A stretch of DNA of 64,000 bases from positions 2,418,001 through 2,482,000 of the forward strand of contig JAVHNS010000005.1 in assembly GCA_036872755.1 (NCBI GenBank). Direction: 5' to 3'. Below, one piece after another: positions 35,939-48,800 of the stretch. A program made the position numbers and the translations under genes. The notes under the pieces were generated by a model, which ran no database searches, was not told where the DNA came from, and saw nothing but the letters and a program-made list of their open reading frames with translations. Position 1 is the stretch's first letter; each line of letters starts with the position of its first letter. The DNA comes from Orbilia blumenaviensis (Eukaryota > Ascomycota > Orbiliomycetes > Orbiliales > Orbiliaceae).

Positions 35939-38900
35939 TTTTCTATTTAATTTAACAGAAAACCCTTCGTGTTCGACTTTGAATGATGGGGAATTGTTAA
36001 TTATGAGAGAGATACCGAGAACGTGCAGCCTAATCAGAATAGTTATAATTCCAGGCACGTGACTTGGCTGATAGAGTGAAGCTAATTGAATTAAGAAGAC
36101 ACACTGAGGTGGTTATGATAATGTACACCACAGAGGCGGGTCAAGTAAAATATATATATCGATAAGATGATATTACGAGGTAGGAATGGTAGGCCTGAAT
36201 GCCGAGTTCATGAGGTTAGCAATCTATCTGATTTTATATAACGTTCTTTGGGTATACACAGATAACCGACCGCCGGAATGTAGAAAGAGAGCTTGATCTA
36301 AAGCTATCTATTTTGAGCAGCTTGGCTAACATCATCTGGATTCTAAGCTTTTGGAATGGTTCCACCTTTGCTCAGCCAGTGTCCTTGCTTTCCACCCCGC
36401 TTCCGCCAGGGGCATGCCAGTAGAGTTGCTTCCTTGGAAAACCTCGCATGACAGATATCCTAGGAATTTGACAACTGTCAAGCGTTGTAAAAACTTGGAA
36501 TAAGCTGAGTAAAAATGCCGTCACCCAGTAGTATTGCATTCCCCGAACTCTTTCGTCCAAGGCTATGCGATCGAGATGCTTATTGGGCTGCAGATGGAGG
36601 AAGTTGGCATGTACACCTGATCTTGAAGATGTAGATGGTACTTGAGCTTGGGCTGAGCCTTTTTCTCCTTCAAAGTTGCCAAAGTTGGCAAAAGGTCGAT
36701 TCAAGAACAAGGAAATCAGGATTAGGGCGAGGCTTTCATCAGAGGAGCAAGCAAATAGCTACAAGCTTGCAAGGCGCCTGGATGCTGCGGCTCTGGATGT
36801 TAACCCTAGGATCATCGATGCCATCTCATCTTTCCATACGGCCACGTCGACAAAGGAGTCGCCGATCTATCTATCTATCCCACGATATCCGCAATCCGTT
36901 GTTGACAATGACGAAATTATAGGCGATAAATGTGCAACTCCCCGGTTTGTTTGTTTGGGCAGAAATTATCCCGATACCCGCATCGGACAAATATCTGTAC
37001 AACCATCACCGTGGCTTGGATCGTATAACTATCGCGAGAGTCTAAGACTAGGCCTGGAGCTCGGCTGTCGTGCTCAGACATGAGCGAAATCCTAAGGGTC
37101 TCGGAAAATCGTGATTTTGTGGATCTAGGGCAGCGCATGAGCCCGTGCTTTCTTTTGATAGCCACATAATCCAAGGCGGTCATCCCGGATGAAACGTTAA
37201 GTTCGTCCTAAGCTTTGGTAGCGAGACGTAAGCCATTGGCAATGTGCTGGGAGGGACTAGCACCACGAGCCCAACAAAACCGTGATAACAAGTCTCGGCC
37301 CCGAGCGAACCACAGTAATATTGTCCTATGAATGACAAACCGCCCGCGAGGAAATAACTAATAGAGATAGCCCTTTCCGACCAAGGTAAATGGCTTGAGG
37401 AGGCTCGAGGCTCGAGGCTCTTCCGTTTACCAGTACTCTCGTCGTTCCCGGGATCATGTTACACTGTGTAGAGACAGAGAGATTGCAGTCGACGGCAGAA
37501 TGGCGAGGTCCGCCTCGTCAGGCCGGATACAACGGTTATAGTGGAACCGCAATCTTTCCTACGATTGTATGCAGAACCTTAGAGACGTGTCTTTGCAGAG
37601 ATCAACCACGATATGCATAGGGTCAGATAAATACAGCGGCTCGTTTACGTATGTACGTACACTCACATCAACTAGGCGACCATATTAGCAGTCCCTCCGG
37701 GAATTTTATGTGAAGTGATCACGATTTATGCATATGTCAGCGTTCGGGTTAGGCCTGGCCTGGCCATGGATGCAAATGTGGCTCTCCGTTTTCCGGGTGA
37801 ACAAAGCAGCGAGAACTCGACAATGGAAAACGGAATAGGGTGAATTGATGAGTTGGCAGTCGATTGAATTTGCCCCCAGATCCTGGAGGAGAATTTGAAT
37901 GTAGTCTAGTTATATCCTTGAAGCACGATGCACCCACTTTATTTTTGAGTTGAGGAAGATGTTGGAGGTCAGGTTTGGGCGGTTACTGGATGGCCCGGCC
38001 CTGTTTTTTCAGCCAAACGCAGGGCGGCCAACCAAACATTTCCATTCCAGAACCCCAATTTGCATATCCGTCTTTCCATCATCCCAGCTCAATTCGCCAC
38101 CGATTGTATCTTCAAGGTTAAGATTGTCCCCCAGGCCAAGGTGACCCCTGGTAAGGCTTTGAGGTTCATCGCAATCCTCTTTCTCATACATTTTATTTTA
38201 TTTTGTATTTTTTATTTTATTCCGAGCGCTCAGAACTCCAACATCAATTGGAAGTCGATGAGAACTTTGGGGTGCGCGTGTATACATATGATATGATGCA
38301 TATGTTGTGGCTCGACGCGAAGTGACGCCGTTGACTTCGATCGCGAATTAATACAGCAATATTAATGCAATGGGCCCATCACGAAAGCTATGCATTGTGA
38401 ACTGGTCCTCGACGTCGATGCCTAACTATATCTCCAGCAACGCACCAAAACTAGATTCGCCACTGATGAAGTGTCAAGTTAAGGATGATCTCTGGCGGCC
38501 GAGTTCTCGAAGTATGCGAAGTATGCGAAGTGTGCTCGCACCACAGCTGAGTCCTGGAATTTGACACCCAAAACAGACTATCACGACGCGGCCTGGCATA
38601 GCCCCTCAACTTCACGCTGATCATATTCCCGGTTTATCTAAACTATGCATCGGCCGTTCCTACAATCGCCCTGAAAAGTGGACGGATAACAACAACCGCC
38701 CGAAATTCGGCAGAACTAATTAATTAACATTCAGCTCGAATTTTACTTGAGGAGACGGTTGGCCAGGCGGCCGAGGGATAAGATATTCTCCTGCCCTGCT
38801 TCATGAATCCAAGGGTCTGGTTCCTTTTTTTGGAGAAGAAATGATGTCACTTCGCATTTGACGCCGCACCCCCATCTGACCTGCAGATGCGGCGCCATGT

Positions 38901-40698
38901 CGCGCGCTCTTCACAACCTCTGTATGCGTCTAACTATTGCCATGCCTTGGTCTCGGTACGGTACTGGGGGTGTACCCATGGATATAATGAATCAAAGGCT
39001 TTTTGGCGGCACTTAAGTGTCTTAGCGATCCCGAGTCAGTAACGTTGAGTCGATTTGGTGGAACTAGAACCTTGGGTGTGTGTGGCGTTCATAGATTCAG
39101 CCGGTCCAGACTCAATGCCTTCAAACCAAAACTCGCCAGGTTCAGATATCTAGAAGGGGAATGATATCTATCTCGATCGTTTAGACGTGTACTATCGTCG
39201 TTGACTGTACTGATCCGACACATATACACTGTGGCAATTTTGTACATCTCTGAAGTGATGCAAATACCGAAAGAGCTGCATATGCATGCCACCAGATCCT
39301 GTTAATGAAAGCTGTCCGTGAGACCAAAACGATGCCATGAAGGCGAACAGGTACAGCCGGGTATATCTAGTAATATATCGTAGTTGATGATGGATACAGG
39401 AGAGATCGCGCGAACATGATGATACTATACCGCTCTCACGTCGGATGACCCTGAACTACACTACGACCACCACCACCACAGCTAATTTTTTATTTTTCCT
39501 CCCCTCTTCGGGAGCCGTTAATTGCTAGGTACAGCTACACAGTCTTAGCAGGGTCAATCACTACTTCCCAACCCTGCTTTAATAGCTCCCCAGTCGAAGA
39601 TCCTTCCTTCTCAAGCCAGAAGACCCCACCACGTGCCGAGAACTTCGACGACGTGGCAGACATATGCATTTAGCATTTAGCGAAAAGCTGGGAAGATCTA
39701 GAGACGAAGCACCCTAATGTTCATGAGACTGTCCTCCACAAACCAAGACAGTATGACGGTGTTTATGAGGATGGCGATGGCGATGCAATGAGCTTTGGTG
39801 GGCTCGACCCCACTGGTGCACGCTCCGTCATGTCAGAGGGGGATTTTGCTTCTTCCGGTTCGAATTCAGCAATGGTATGATTTTGGAAATTTGGACTCCC
39901 ATAAAACCGTTTCAATTGGTTCTCTCGCAACGGACCAACGGCACTCACTGAATGAGTGTTTCGGGAGTCCCTGAACCGGCCTTACCTGCGCAAAGCGGGA
40001 TTTTCTCTCGCAGGAGTCTTCTCGAAGCCAGAGAAAAAACGAATAGGGAGTTCGGACCCTCGGGTAAGGTAGCTATTCTCGTTGGCCACAAATGTAGTCC
40101 GCTATTTATCCTTTGTGAAGCCCTCAAACGGCCACGATACTCTTTCCTGCATCCTCCACTTCCCTCGGCCCAGGTATCCTGACTCTGGCTGTGGAGATCG
40201 AGTACTTCACGACTTCCAAGGTAAGCGGAGAGGTCATTCCAACTTTTTTTGAGGTACATGGTACATGCACATACCTGCATATGCATCGTGCCAATCTATC
40301 TAGTATCTCGCAACTAGGCTTAGGGCTTCAGCGCTAATAATCTGTGAAGTGTCTTGCATAACTAGCGGCAATTCCGATAGCATACAGACGCAACATAATA
40401 TCGTCCGTCATATGCAGCTATGCAGCCGAACCGACTGACCGGCTATATATTCGAGGCTGGTCGCGCTTCCGAGGTCAGATACAACATTCTACTACATCGT
40501 GTCATTGCGACGAACTCAAGTGCTTACCATCTACCCTCTTCTAGCCCCAGGGACCTCAATCGCAAGATTTGCAACGAAACACGTTGACCCAGACGTGGTA
40601 ATAATTCTCATATATAAAATCTACTACTTTTCGGTAGAAAGGGCATTTAAGTAAACCGGGCCTTAACGATGTTGCTTTGTGACTCAAGGGATATCGCA
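35939..40698. other. Gene-poor region of about 4.8 kb
   Basis: No complete gene is supported. There are three protein-like pieces. A plus-strand open stretch at 36676-37083 has no family match. A minus-strand stretch at 36917-37207 contains an ankyrin-like motif. Plus-strand open stretches at 39455-39670 and 39674-39874 share a frame and are split by a single TAG. Small tandem repeats occur near 37398-37421 (gaggctc units) and 38505-38531 (cgaagtatg units). Confidence 0.4.
36917..37207 (-). pseudogene. Isolated ankyrin-like fragment
   Basis: Read on the minus strand, this frame begins just after a cttag acceptor-like site and gives DELNVSSGMTALDYVAIKRK followed by HGLM. That matches one ankyrin repeat (G-x-T-A-L-x-x-A-x5-H-G). 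No second repeat or start codon with a signal is visible on either side, so it is more likely a relic or an exon of an unresolved gene than a whole gene. The rest of the frame is not ankyrin-like. Confidence 0.3.
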
Positions 40699-42325
40699 AT
40701 GAGTCCTTCTTTCGGGTTCCCGGGCCCAGTTGGCACTCGCCCGCCTCAACGACAGAGCCTGCCTTACGGCGCAGCTTATTCTGGACAATCACACTCTCAA
40801 CAGCATATGTCCGGTACACGGGCTCCCGAACAACGGTACAGTTACAACCAGAGAGTGTATGACAAATCCTTAATTATGTCCTCAAAATATGCACTATCCC
40901 ATCTAACCCTGAAGCCATTGACCCCTTGACCGTTTTTTGCAGCATGCATTTTGACTTACATTGGTGCGGGTGCGAGAAGGTCTGATGCGGCGTCACATTA
41001 CCATGCTCCGCAGAGCCATCCTCCCGGCTTCCAAATCCCGTCGATGTCCCTGCTTTCTCGTGACATCGGGCGTTCGTGAGTCTAATGCGATCCCTTAGCC
41101 CTTCGCTCTGGTCTAGAAATTATCCCTCGACCCCTACCCAGATCACTCACTATTCAAGATGTATCTCCCAATATATAGCTCATATATCTAACCAAAGTCG
41201 CTTGGATTTCACAAGACATCGAAACTCCGGCGATTTGTCTGCTTCATATACAGGATTTGGATCAAACGCTGCCGACTTGGAAATCCCATACCCCCAACAA
41301 AAACAGACCCTTGCCGTCGGAGCTGTACCTCAGCAGCCAAATAACTTCTTTACGCCTTACGGAAACACATTCACTCCATCGTCACGATCCATAGGTCCTT
41401 CCGCATCAGTAGCAAAATTGACAAATGCATCAGGACTAGACTCGCCTTCGACAGATCCCTATAGAACAGGAGCCTGGAATACGAGTGCCACTGAGAAACT
41501 CGAATCGCCTGTGCTGCCGACTCCTCCTGATTTGGGCAAATCGAATTTACCAGCGCATGGGAAACCCAAGGAAGGCAGATCCCGAGCAAACATTAACATC
41601 TCGGGTTCACCACCCAAAACCAACCCTTACAACAATCACCGAAAGGCGAGGAAGACAGGAGAAGTTGATGACCTATATTATTATTTGGACTATGACCGTA
41701 GGACATCGCCACAGGCCGATCCTAATAGAACATTACCAGACCTCGAAACCACCCTCGAAGCCGACGATCAAGACCATATATTCCAAAAACTGAACGACCT
41801 TCTTTCCCACGGCATGTTCAATTTCTTCGCGAAGCACCAATTTCCAATCCCAATAGACCCCGGAAAACGACGCATACGTAAGCCCTCTGACCGCGAATGG
41901 CATGAGTGGCTCGAGCTCGCTATTGCTTTGTGCGAGAAGAGGATGATTCCCAAAACTCTTCTACATAATGAGCGCATCAAGGAATTCGTTACGATCCTTC
42001 AAAATTCAGGTAAATTTAGATCCCTTAGATATTTTTGCTTTAGGATTCACCGAACTCATGAATAATATCACAACTCATAGGTGAAATTCGCCATGTTGTA
42101 GCACATCCGAGCCGGCCCCTTAAAAGTGATATGGGGGTCTTTCAACTGATTAGTGCAGGGATTCACGTCGCCCAGATCATCAAAGACTGGGACGGCATGG
42201 AAGAGATGCTCAAAATCAAGGAAAATACTGAGAACATCATCGCAAAACGTCGGCGTAGAAGGGAGAGTATTAAAAAGCATGTTCGTTTTTTAGAGCAGTA
42301 CGCTGAATCCGAAGGTCTTGATTAA
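40699..42325 (+). CDS. Unknown 430-residue protein with R-x4-H motif near the C-terminus
   Basis: I do not recognize the family. The four-exon model joins 40699-40856, 40980-41075, 41216-42009 and 42081-42325, with consistent phases. The N-terminal half is Pro/Ser/Gln-rich and looks disordered (MSPSFGFPGPVGTRPPQRQS). After the acidic-aromatic EVDDLYYYLDYDRR there is a folded, helical C-terminal domain (about 240-430). This contains HIFQKLNDLLSHGMFNFF, EWHEWLELAIALCEKRMIP and, across the last junction, EIRHVVAHPSRP. RHVVAH (353-358) fits the R-x4-H signature of HEPN ribonuclease-type domains, but the fold is not established. The end is a basic helical stretch (AKRRRRRESIKK). An upstream in-frame ATG at 40669 is possible. 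The intron before exon two has several acceptor choices; the one used keeps the frame. Confidence 0.68.
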
Positions 42326-44164
42326 GCAGTCATTCTTGATCTTCCCTTTCGCATTTCTTCGGTGTTTGGGTTTCGTTTTATTTTTTTTCTTCTCGTTTTT
42401 TTCTCTTTTTTTTCCTCTTTTTCCTCTCGTTTCTCGTTTTTTGTTCATCTGTTTGAATATGGGAGGCTTGGTGATCTGTTTTTAATGCCTTTGAGTTTTG
42501 GTTTCAAGCCTCCAGAAGTTTCCTGGAACCCTTCCTTCAGACGGACATCTGGACCACATCCCAGGATCGAATTTGGACTTATGGACCCGTCGCTCTTCGA
42601 ATCCTACCTGGGAACCGGATCAGGATCTCTCCCCGATACAAAAAAAAACAATAATCATGGTTTACGGCCTGAAATTCCTTTGTTGGTGTTAACTTCCCCG
42701 GGAAAACAAAAAAAAAAAGCTATTTTCTGGAAAACCTTTGGATATCATAGGACCGTACAAAATGGAACTTCCTTCAAAAGCCTGGCGTGGAAATATGGAC
42801 TTCTTTCAAGCGATACACAAAAAAAAAGGCAAAATGTATACTGCATCGGATCTCCTTCCGCGTTTATACAACGAAACCTGGACTGAGCAGTCCGGGTTTG
42901 TTCTCTTTGTTGATTTCTGATTCTTTTTTTCTTTCGCGCTCAAGCTGTTGCCACATTTCATTCCTAGATAAAGATATATATACTACTAAGCATGTCCTCG
43001 TGGTCTTCAATTTCGTGTATGATTATGCAAGTCCTTAACTTCCAAACAACATCTCTACATCTCTAGTCTTTGCGCTCATCTGTCTGTTACCCGTCATGAT
43101 TGCACGAGAATATGTCTTTTTATGGTTTACGATGACGGAACGATCAATGATTGTATGACCTTCGAACTTGCCGGACAGATTTTGCTCAATCTCAGGTTAT
43201 TAATTAAGGCAATGCTATCCTACCAAAATATCTGCACAGCAATACATATGAAAGTTTTGATCCCTCCTGCTGGAGCCCAAACTTCTCATATATATGTCGC
43301 GCCCCACTACCCGTAGACCTACAGCTAATTGCACTTTACCAGCCATACCAAGTTTGGCCGGATATCGCACAAGGTCTATAGAAATCTTCCGAACTATATA
43401 GCTGTGCCATTATAAATGCCATTATAAAACGTTACGTCCACGCCATATCACGGTAAATTGTCCTTACTTTTTGCGTCCTGCGCAGTATGCGTTTTTGACT
43501 TTTCGGATTCCCCGTTTTCGATTTTCGAGGTGGTGAGTTTGTGGCGTGCATATTTTTGGAACATCGTGTTCCTGCCAAGGGAGGTTGCAACCGCGCGTTA
43601 TTGGCTACAGCAATTTCGCCTCGCCTCTCCAAAAGGCAACAAGCTGGCAGGCCAGGTCGCACAGCAATATACCTCAGCGAGGGTATCCGAAGTCAAAAGC
43701 ATCCTAGCTGAGTTCTGGTTCGCACGTTGTACACGTAGGTGTTTTCCCACGCAGTTGTATTGAGGCAGGCTACAGATTAACAGGACAATGTTTTTCTCCC
43801 TTTTTCTCGCTTTATTTCTCAGGACTTGCCACTCTCTTGAGGCATACTTGCATGGATAGCTAGGAGCTGCAGCGCTGCTAGTGTGCACTCGAGCTTCTGG
43901 TTTCGTAGATGATATTGTCGGAACCAGCACTCCCCAACTCCACATATTTCAGTATTTGTCTCCACCCTATAAGAAAAATAAACAATAAAAAATAATATAA
44001 AAAAAACGTTCATACAACTTTGGTATCAAATCAATACCACGGTGCGAACGCTTTACAATGTGGCTAATGTTGCACCTTGCGTTCAACACGTCAGCACCCT
44101 GAACCCCGCCGCATCAAGGCTCATCGTAGAGCATATATATGCTATAGCAATAGCGCTTGAGCTC

Positions 44165-44199
<35 letters not shown>

Positions 44200-45883
44200 C
44201 CCCTTCGTGGCATATCTATATATGACACCTCAAAAATATCGTTCAATCGGATGATCGGATTAGGATCGCAATGCGTAGTATTTAAATGCTCAAATGAAAT
44301 TTTTGGATATTAGGCTGGAAATAGATATCTAGTGGTATACCCGTTCTACGTTTCATGATGCACCCACTCGCCCTGTCAGATGAGGAAGCGATCTTTCTGG
44401 CTGGTGTGTGGTCGCTCGCACCCCTGTCAAAAATTTCCGGAACAAGGGTCGAAGGGCTTCCTGGGACACAATGGGTACGTGAGGCTACCGCTCATTTGCT
44501 GCTACTGTTCACGTACCGATTTCCCTTCGCCCCAGTTAGCAGCATGTATGCGGTGGAAGTTAAACCAGGGTTGGCAGAGCTAAGGCTCTCAACTGGAGAC
44601 TTGCAACGAATCGCTTGTCGTCGTTCGCGGTATGCAGGCGCGGCTTCATACATTTGCTCCCTGAGATTCAGCGATTCCCTGTTGTTAACATTTTTGCAGG
44701 AGGGAATATACATAAACCCAACGATTACCCAAAAGTTTCAATGTTCTGTTCTTGTTCTCTGTTTGATCCTTAATCACGGGTTCTCTTTCTCTCTTCTTTT
44801 TTTTTTTTTTTTTTTTTATTTTATTTCATTTTGTTGCACCCTAATACAATACATTCTTTTCAAACCCTCTCCTATAGTTGTATCTGGGTATACACCGTCC
44901 CTTCGTTGCATTCTGGTTCGGCTGGCACAACCCATTACTTTCAAAAACTTCGAATTCACCTTACTGCTGGTTGCAGCCCATTCAATTCGCCCCAAAAATT
45001 CAGACATACAAAAAATATTTTCCAAGGTTTTACAACCCGAGTTTTCAGGGCGGTTCAGGTAACAGCCTGGGAAGTTCATCGGTCTGGGTAGAATTTAGTA
45101 GATTCAATTTCGATATACACCAACTCAAGATCGCATATATCGACGCATTTACCAGGTCAGCTGAGGCTTGAAAATTGTATCTTCAGCATAGTTCGGCCTT
45201 GTTTCGAACATTTGGGACTCAAGAAACATTCACCCTAGCCAATTTGACAACTATATCATCAAACTTTCAAGCACCTTTGTTTTACTGGTAGGTCTACTAG
45301 CGTATATATTGTATTCACCACCTACGTATAAAAGTGGTAAAATATCTTGTACAACAAGAACTTCCTGAGCACGTCGGATCATCTTTGAGTGATGTGACTA
45401 GCTATGCTGGAATTCAATTGCAAGAGTACCTCTGGCTAATAAAAGTGACGGCCAGGCCCGTGCTTGCATACGTACACCCATAGGCGAATTTACGAGTTTA
45501 CAAAAGCGTGGCCCAGACCCGGAATCCAATTAAACAGAATTTTCAATTGGATGTAACAATTTACATCGGCTCCGAAAAGCCTAAGAATTCCAGGTCCTAG
45601 ACTGCGAACTGAGTTTTCGACACGCATCCAGATTTTGTTCTAGAGTTCTCTAGAACACTGCACTATTTTTTATACATATCCGCCTCTGATCTTGGAGAGA
45701 GCAGTCGAACGGAATATACTTTCGAATATCTCATACACCACCACACCGGCCGGCACTGCGGCGAATATCGTATTACTATATACGGAAAATTTGACTTTGA
45801 TTTAATACTTGATTATTGGAAAGTTGGGTCGCAGCCAGAATACTAGGCTACAGGCCGCGGTATTGTGACTAAGGTTCACAAAG
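42326..45883. other. Gene-poor region of about 3.6 kb
   Basis: The region begins with a T-rich tail (42360-42440), probably 3' untranslated sequence of the preceding gene. Longer frames such as 44355-45062 (+) run through a T homopolymer (about 44797-44817) and encode no recognizable protein. The final several hundred bases should hold the promoter of the Thr-rich protein gene. No RNA gene is seen. Confidence 0.4.
44166..44198 (+). repeat. Poly-A tract of about 33 nt
   Basis: This is an uninterrupted run of A. It could be a slippage-prone homopolymer or the tail of an old retroposed sequence. I found no flanking target-site duplication or upstream pol III boxes. Confidence 0.8.
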
Positions 45884-48800
45884 ATGGTTGGATCAGGATG
45901 GACTACAGCTCTACTTCGGGCACTGATAGTGCTGGGCACTACATCTGCTGCCCCTCTTAGATCACTAGAGAGGAACGATATGGATCAGGTTGTGCGAGAC
46001 AGCACCCAGCTGCGGGAACGAAACGACTATCTACCCCCTGTTGGCTTTGAGAATAAATTTGAGAATAAATTTGAGAAAAGATATGAGCTTCCCACAATCG
46101 TATACGGGACGAAAATATCTACACCTGAGGAAACAATCCCGCCTACTACGATAGAGTTAATAGGGCCTACCACTAATGCTGCAGAACCGATTATCACAAG
46201 TTCTGAGGAGCCCGCTGCTACAACAACTGCGGAAGCTACTCCTGAGCCTGAGCCTGAGCCTGAGACGACGTCGGAAGATAATTATTTGGAACCTACCTCG
46301 ATTTCGAGCGTGCAAACGACAGATTATGTCTTAACACCTACGGAGTCGGTCACTACCTCAGAGCCAACGATCACTGAAGCACCCACGGCAACTGAGGAGC
46401 CCACGACAGTTGAGGAAACCACGACGACTGAAGAACCTACATTGGTTGTGGAACCTACAACGACCGAGGAACCTGAATTGACTGTGAAACCTACAACGAC
46501 TGAGGAACCTACGACAACTGAGGAACCTACAACGACTGAAAAGCCTACGATAACTGAGGAGCCTACGACAACTGAGGAACCTACGACAACTGAGGAACCT
46601 ACGACAACTGAGGAACCTACGACAACTGAGGAACCTACGACAACTGAGGAGCCTACGACAACTGAGAAACCTACGACAACTGAGGAACCTACGCTAATTG
46701 AAGAGCCTACAACGACTACAGAGATGGAGCCTACGACAACTGAAGAATCCACAACAGTTTTAGAGGCAACATCAACCGCGCAATATGGGGGCTCTCCAAC
46801 AGACGAGACCTCGATCTCATCTATCGTTAGCACCAGTGCAGATGTGCTTCCGACTGACTTTTTCACAGAATCTGGGTTCAGCACGATTCCTCCGCCGACT
46901 TCAGCGGAGCCGACGGAGCCAATTCAAACGTCGACAGATGTTAACACTGCTACTGTAGAGCCTACTAGTAACTACGAGACTGAGCCCACTAGTTATGCGG
47001 CCGAGCCTACAAGTACTACAGAAGTAAGTTCTATAGGCGCAGTACCAACGACGACCACGGAGGACATTATATCCACTTCTCAAAGCCCGGATCCCACTAC
47101 TGAGGCGGTAGAGAGTACAACTTCCCTACCTGAAGCCACCACCACATCTGAGGCCCCCACAACTATCGAGACAGAGACACAGACACCAGAAACCACTACG
47201 GTCTCTGAAGAACCCTACCCAACTGAGCTGTGCGGTGGGCTAAATCAACCTGACTGCCCCGAAACTAGCAGCGAAGCAGTTCCAACTAAAATTCCTGGAT
47301 ATCCCAGTAATACAGATGTACTTGTCTCTACGACAGATATTCCCGCAGAAACTACTCTTCTCGATCCAGAAACTTCAACATCAGAGCCCCTGGTACCCAC
47401 TGGAGTTCCAGACCTTGGCCCAGGGTTTAGTTTTATTACGCCACCTGAAGTAGACCCTACAAGCACCTCTACCGATCCTGTAGCGACATCTTCAAGTACT
47501 GAGGTTCTAATTGAGACGACTGAAGTACCTACCAGCTCGACTTCCGATGACATTGTACCGACTTCCACTACAACAAAGAAGACAGTTTCCTCTACAGTGT
47601 ACATTACGACTTCAGTGTTTAGCACAAGCACCACTACGGAGTCTCTTACAGTTACTACTCCCTCAACGACCAGCACACTAGAAGCCGACACGCCGGAGCT
47701 CCCAACATCGGACGCGCAGGATCTCCCGAGCACATATGAGTATGCAGGACCTACTACTGCGGTCCCGCTGCCATCTCAAGGCGGACCTGGAGGGCCGGAT
47801 ATCATTTTACCATCTTCGACTGTGGACACGGCTGTCCCAGACACGACTGATGTACCTGAAACCCCGAGTGAGGTAGCCCCTACCGAAATAGCACCATTGC
47901 CAACTACCACTATTGCCCCTCCCCCCGAAGTCCCCATTTCAGAAGTTGTTCCACCTACGACTGAACAGGTCCCTGTTCCGACCGAGGTATCGCCGGAACC
48001 TACTCCATATATCCCTACCGGAAACCCAGGGGCCCCTCCTGATCTAATTATCCCTTCCACCACTATTAGTGACTTGGTAACTGAACCTGTTGGTGGTGGC
48101 GATGAGGAGACAGTGACTGTGACTTCGGAATTATCAACGATTTTTATCACTGAAACAAGCACCACCCTTATAGAATCGTCTACAGAGCCAAATTTACAAC
48201 AACCTACCACTGTCTTTGTCACTCTACCACAGGTGACAGTTACTGTTTTCCCAAGCTCTACTGATATCCCGGAGATATCAACATCTGCAGTAGAACCTGT
48301 TCAAACAACTGCAGCAGCTGGTGCCCCCCCCGACCTCCTACTTCCATCTCCTGACCCAGCCCCCTATGAGCCTGTTCCAACGAACAACAGCGAGGTACCA
48401 GTTGCCACGAAAGAACCCGTCCCATACCCGTCTGATTCATTGTCATCCACGCCGCCACTCGCGAGATCGACTGTTTTTGAGCATGTTACGATCACAAACA
48501 CACACAACCTGGTCATCACACATACTAGCACAGTGACTGCCTTACCAGCACCTCCAGCACAGGACACACCAATTCCTGTGACAACGAGCACGGGTGTTGT
48601 GATCACAGTATCTGAAATTGTGACGGAGGTAGTTTCGCAGACTGTAGCACCAGATTTCGGCAACATTATATCTGTGACGAAAACGGCTGCTTACCCCGGG
48701 CCTCTGCTCCCAGCCCCGGTTCAACCTGAAGTAGGGCCTATCACAACCACAGTAATCATGGCTCCAACCCCTGAACGGATTGAAGTTCCATCGACTACTG

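Noticed and set aside
36676..37083. Plus-strand open stretch with KEIRIRARLSSEEQANSYK
   Set aside because: It is protein-like in composition but has no ATG, no family match and no clear splice partner; it overlaps the minus-strand ankyrin-like fragment.
42362..42886. 174-codon plus-strand frame with Phe/Ser-rich start
   Set aside because: It follows the stop of the upstream gene in a T-rich 3' tail and runs through A runs; it is low complexity only.
44355..45062. 235-codon plus-strand frame
   Set aside because: It crosses a T homopolymer, gives a Phe run, and matches no family.
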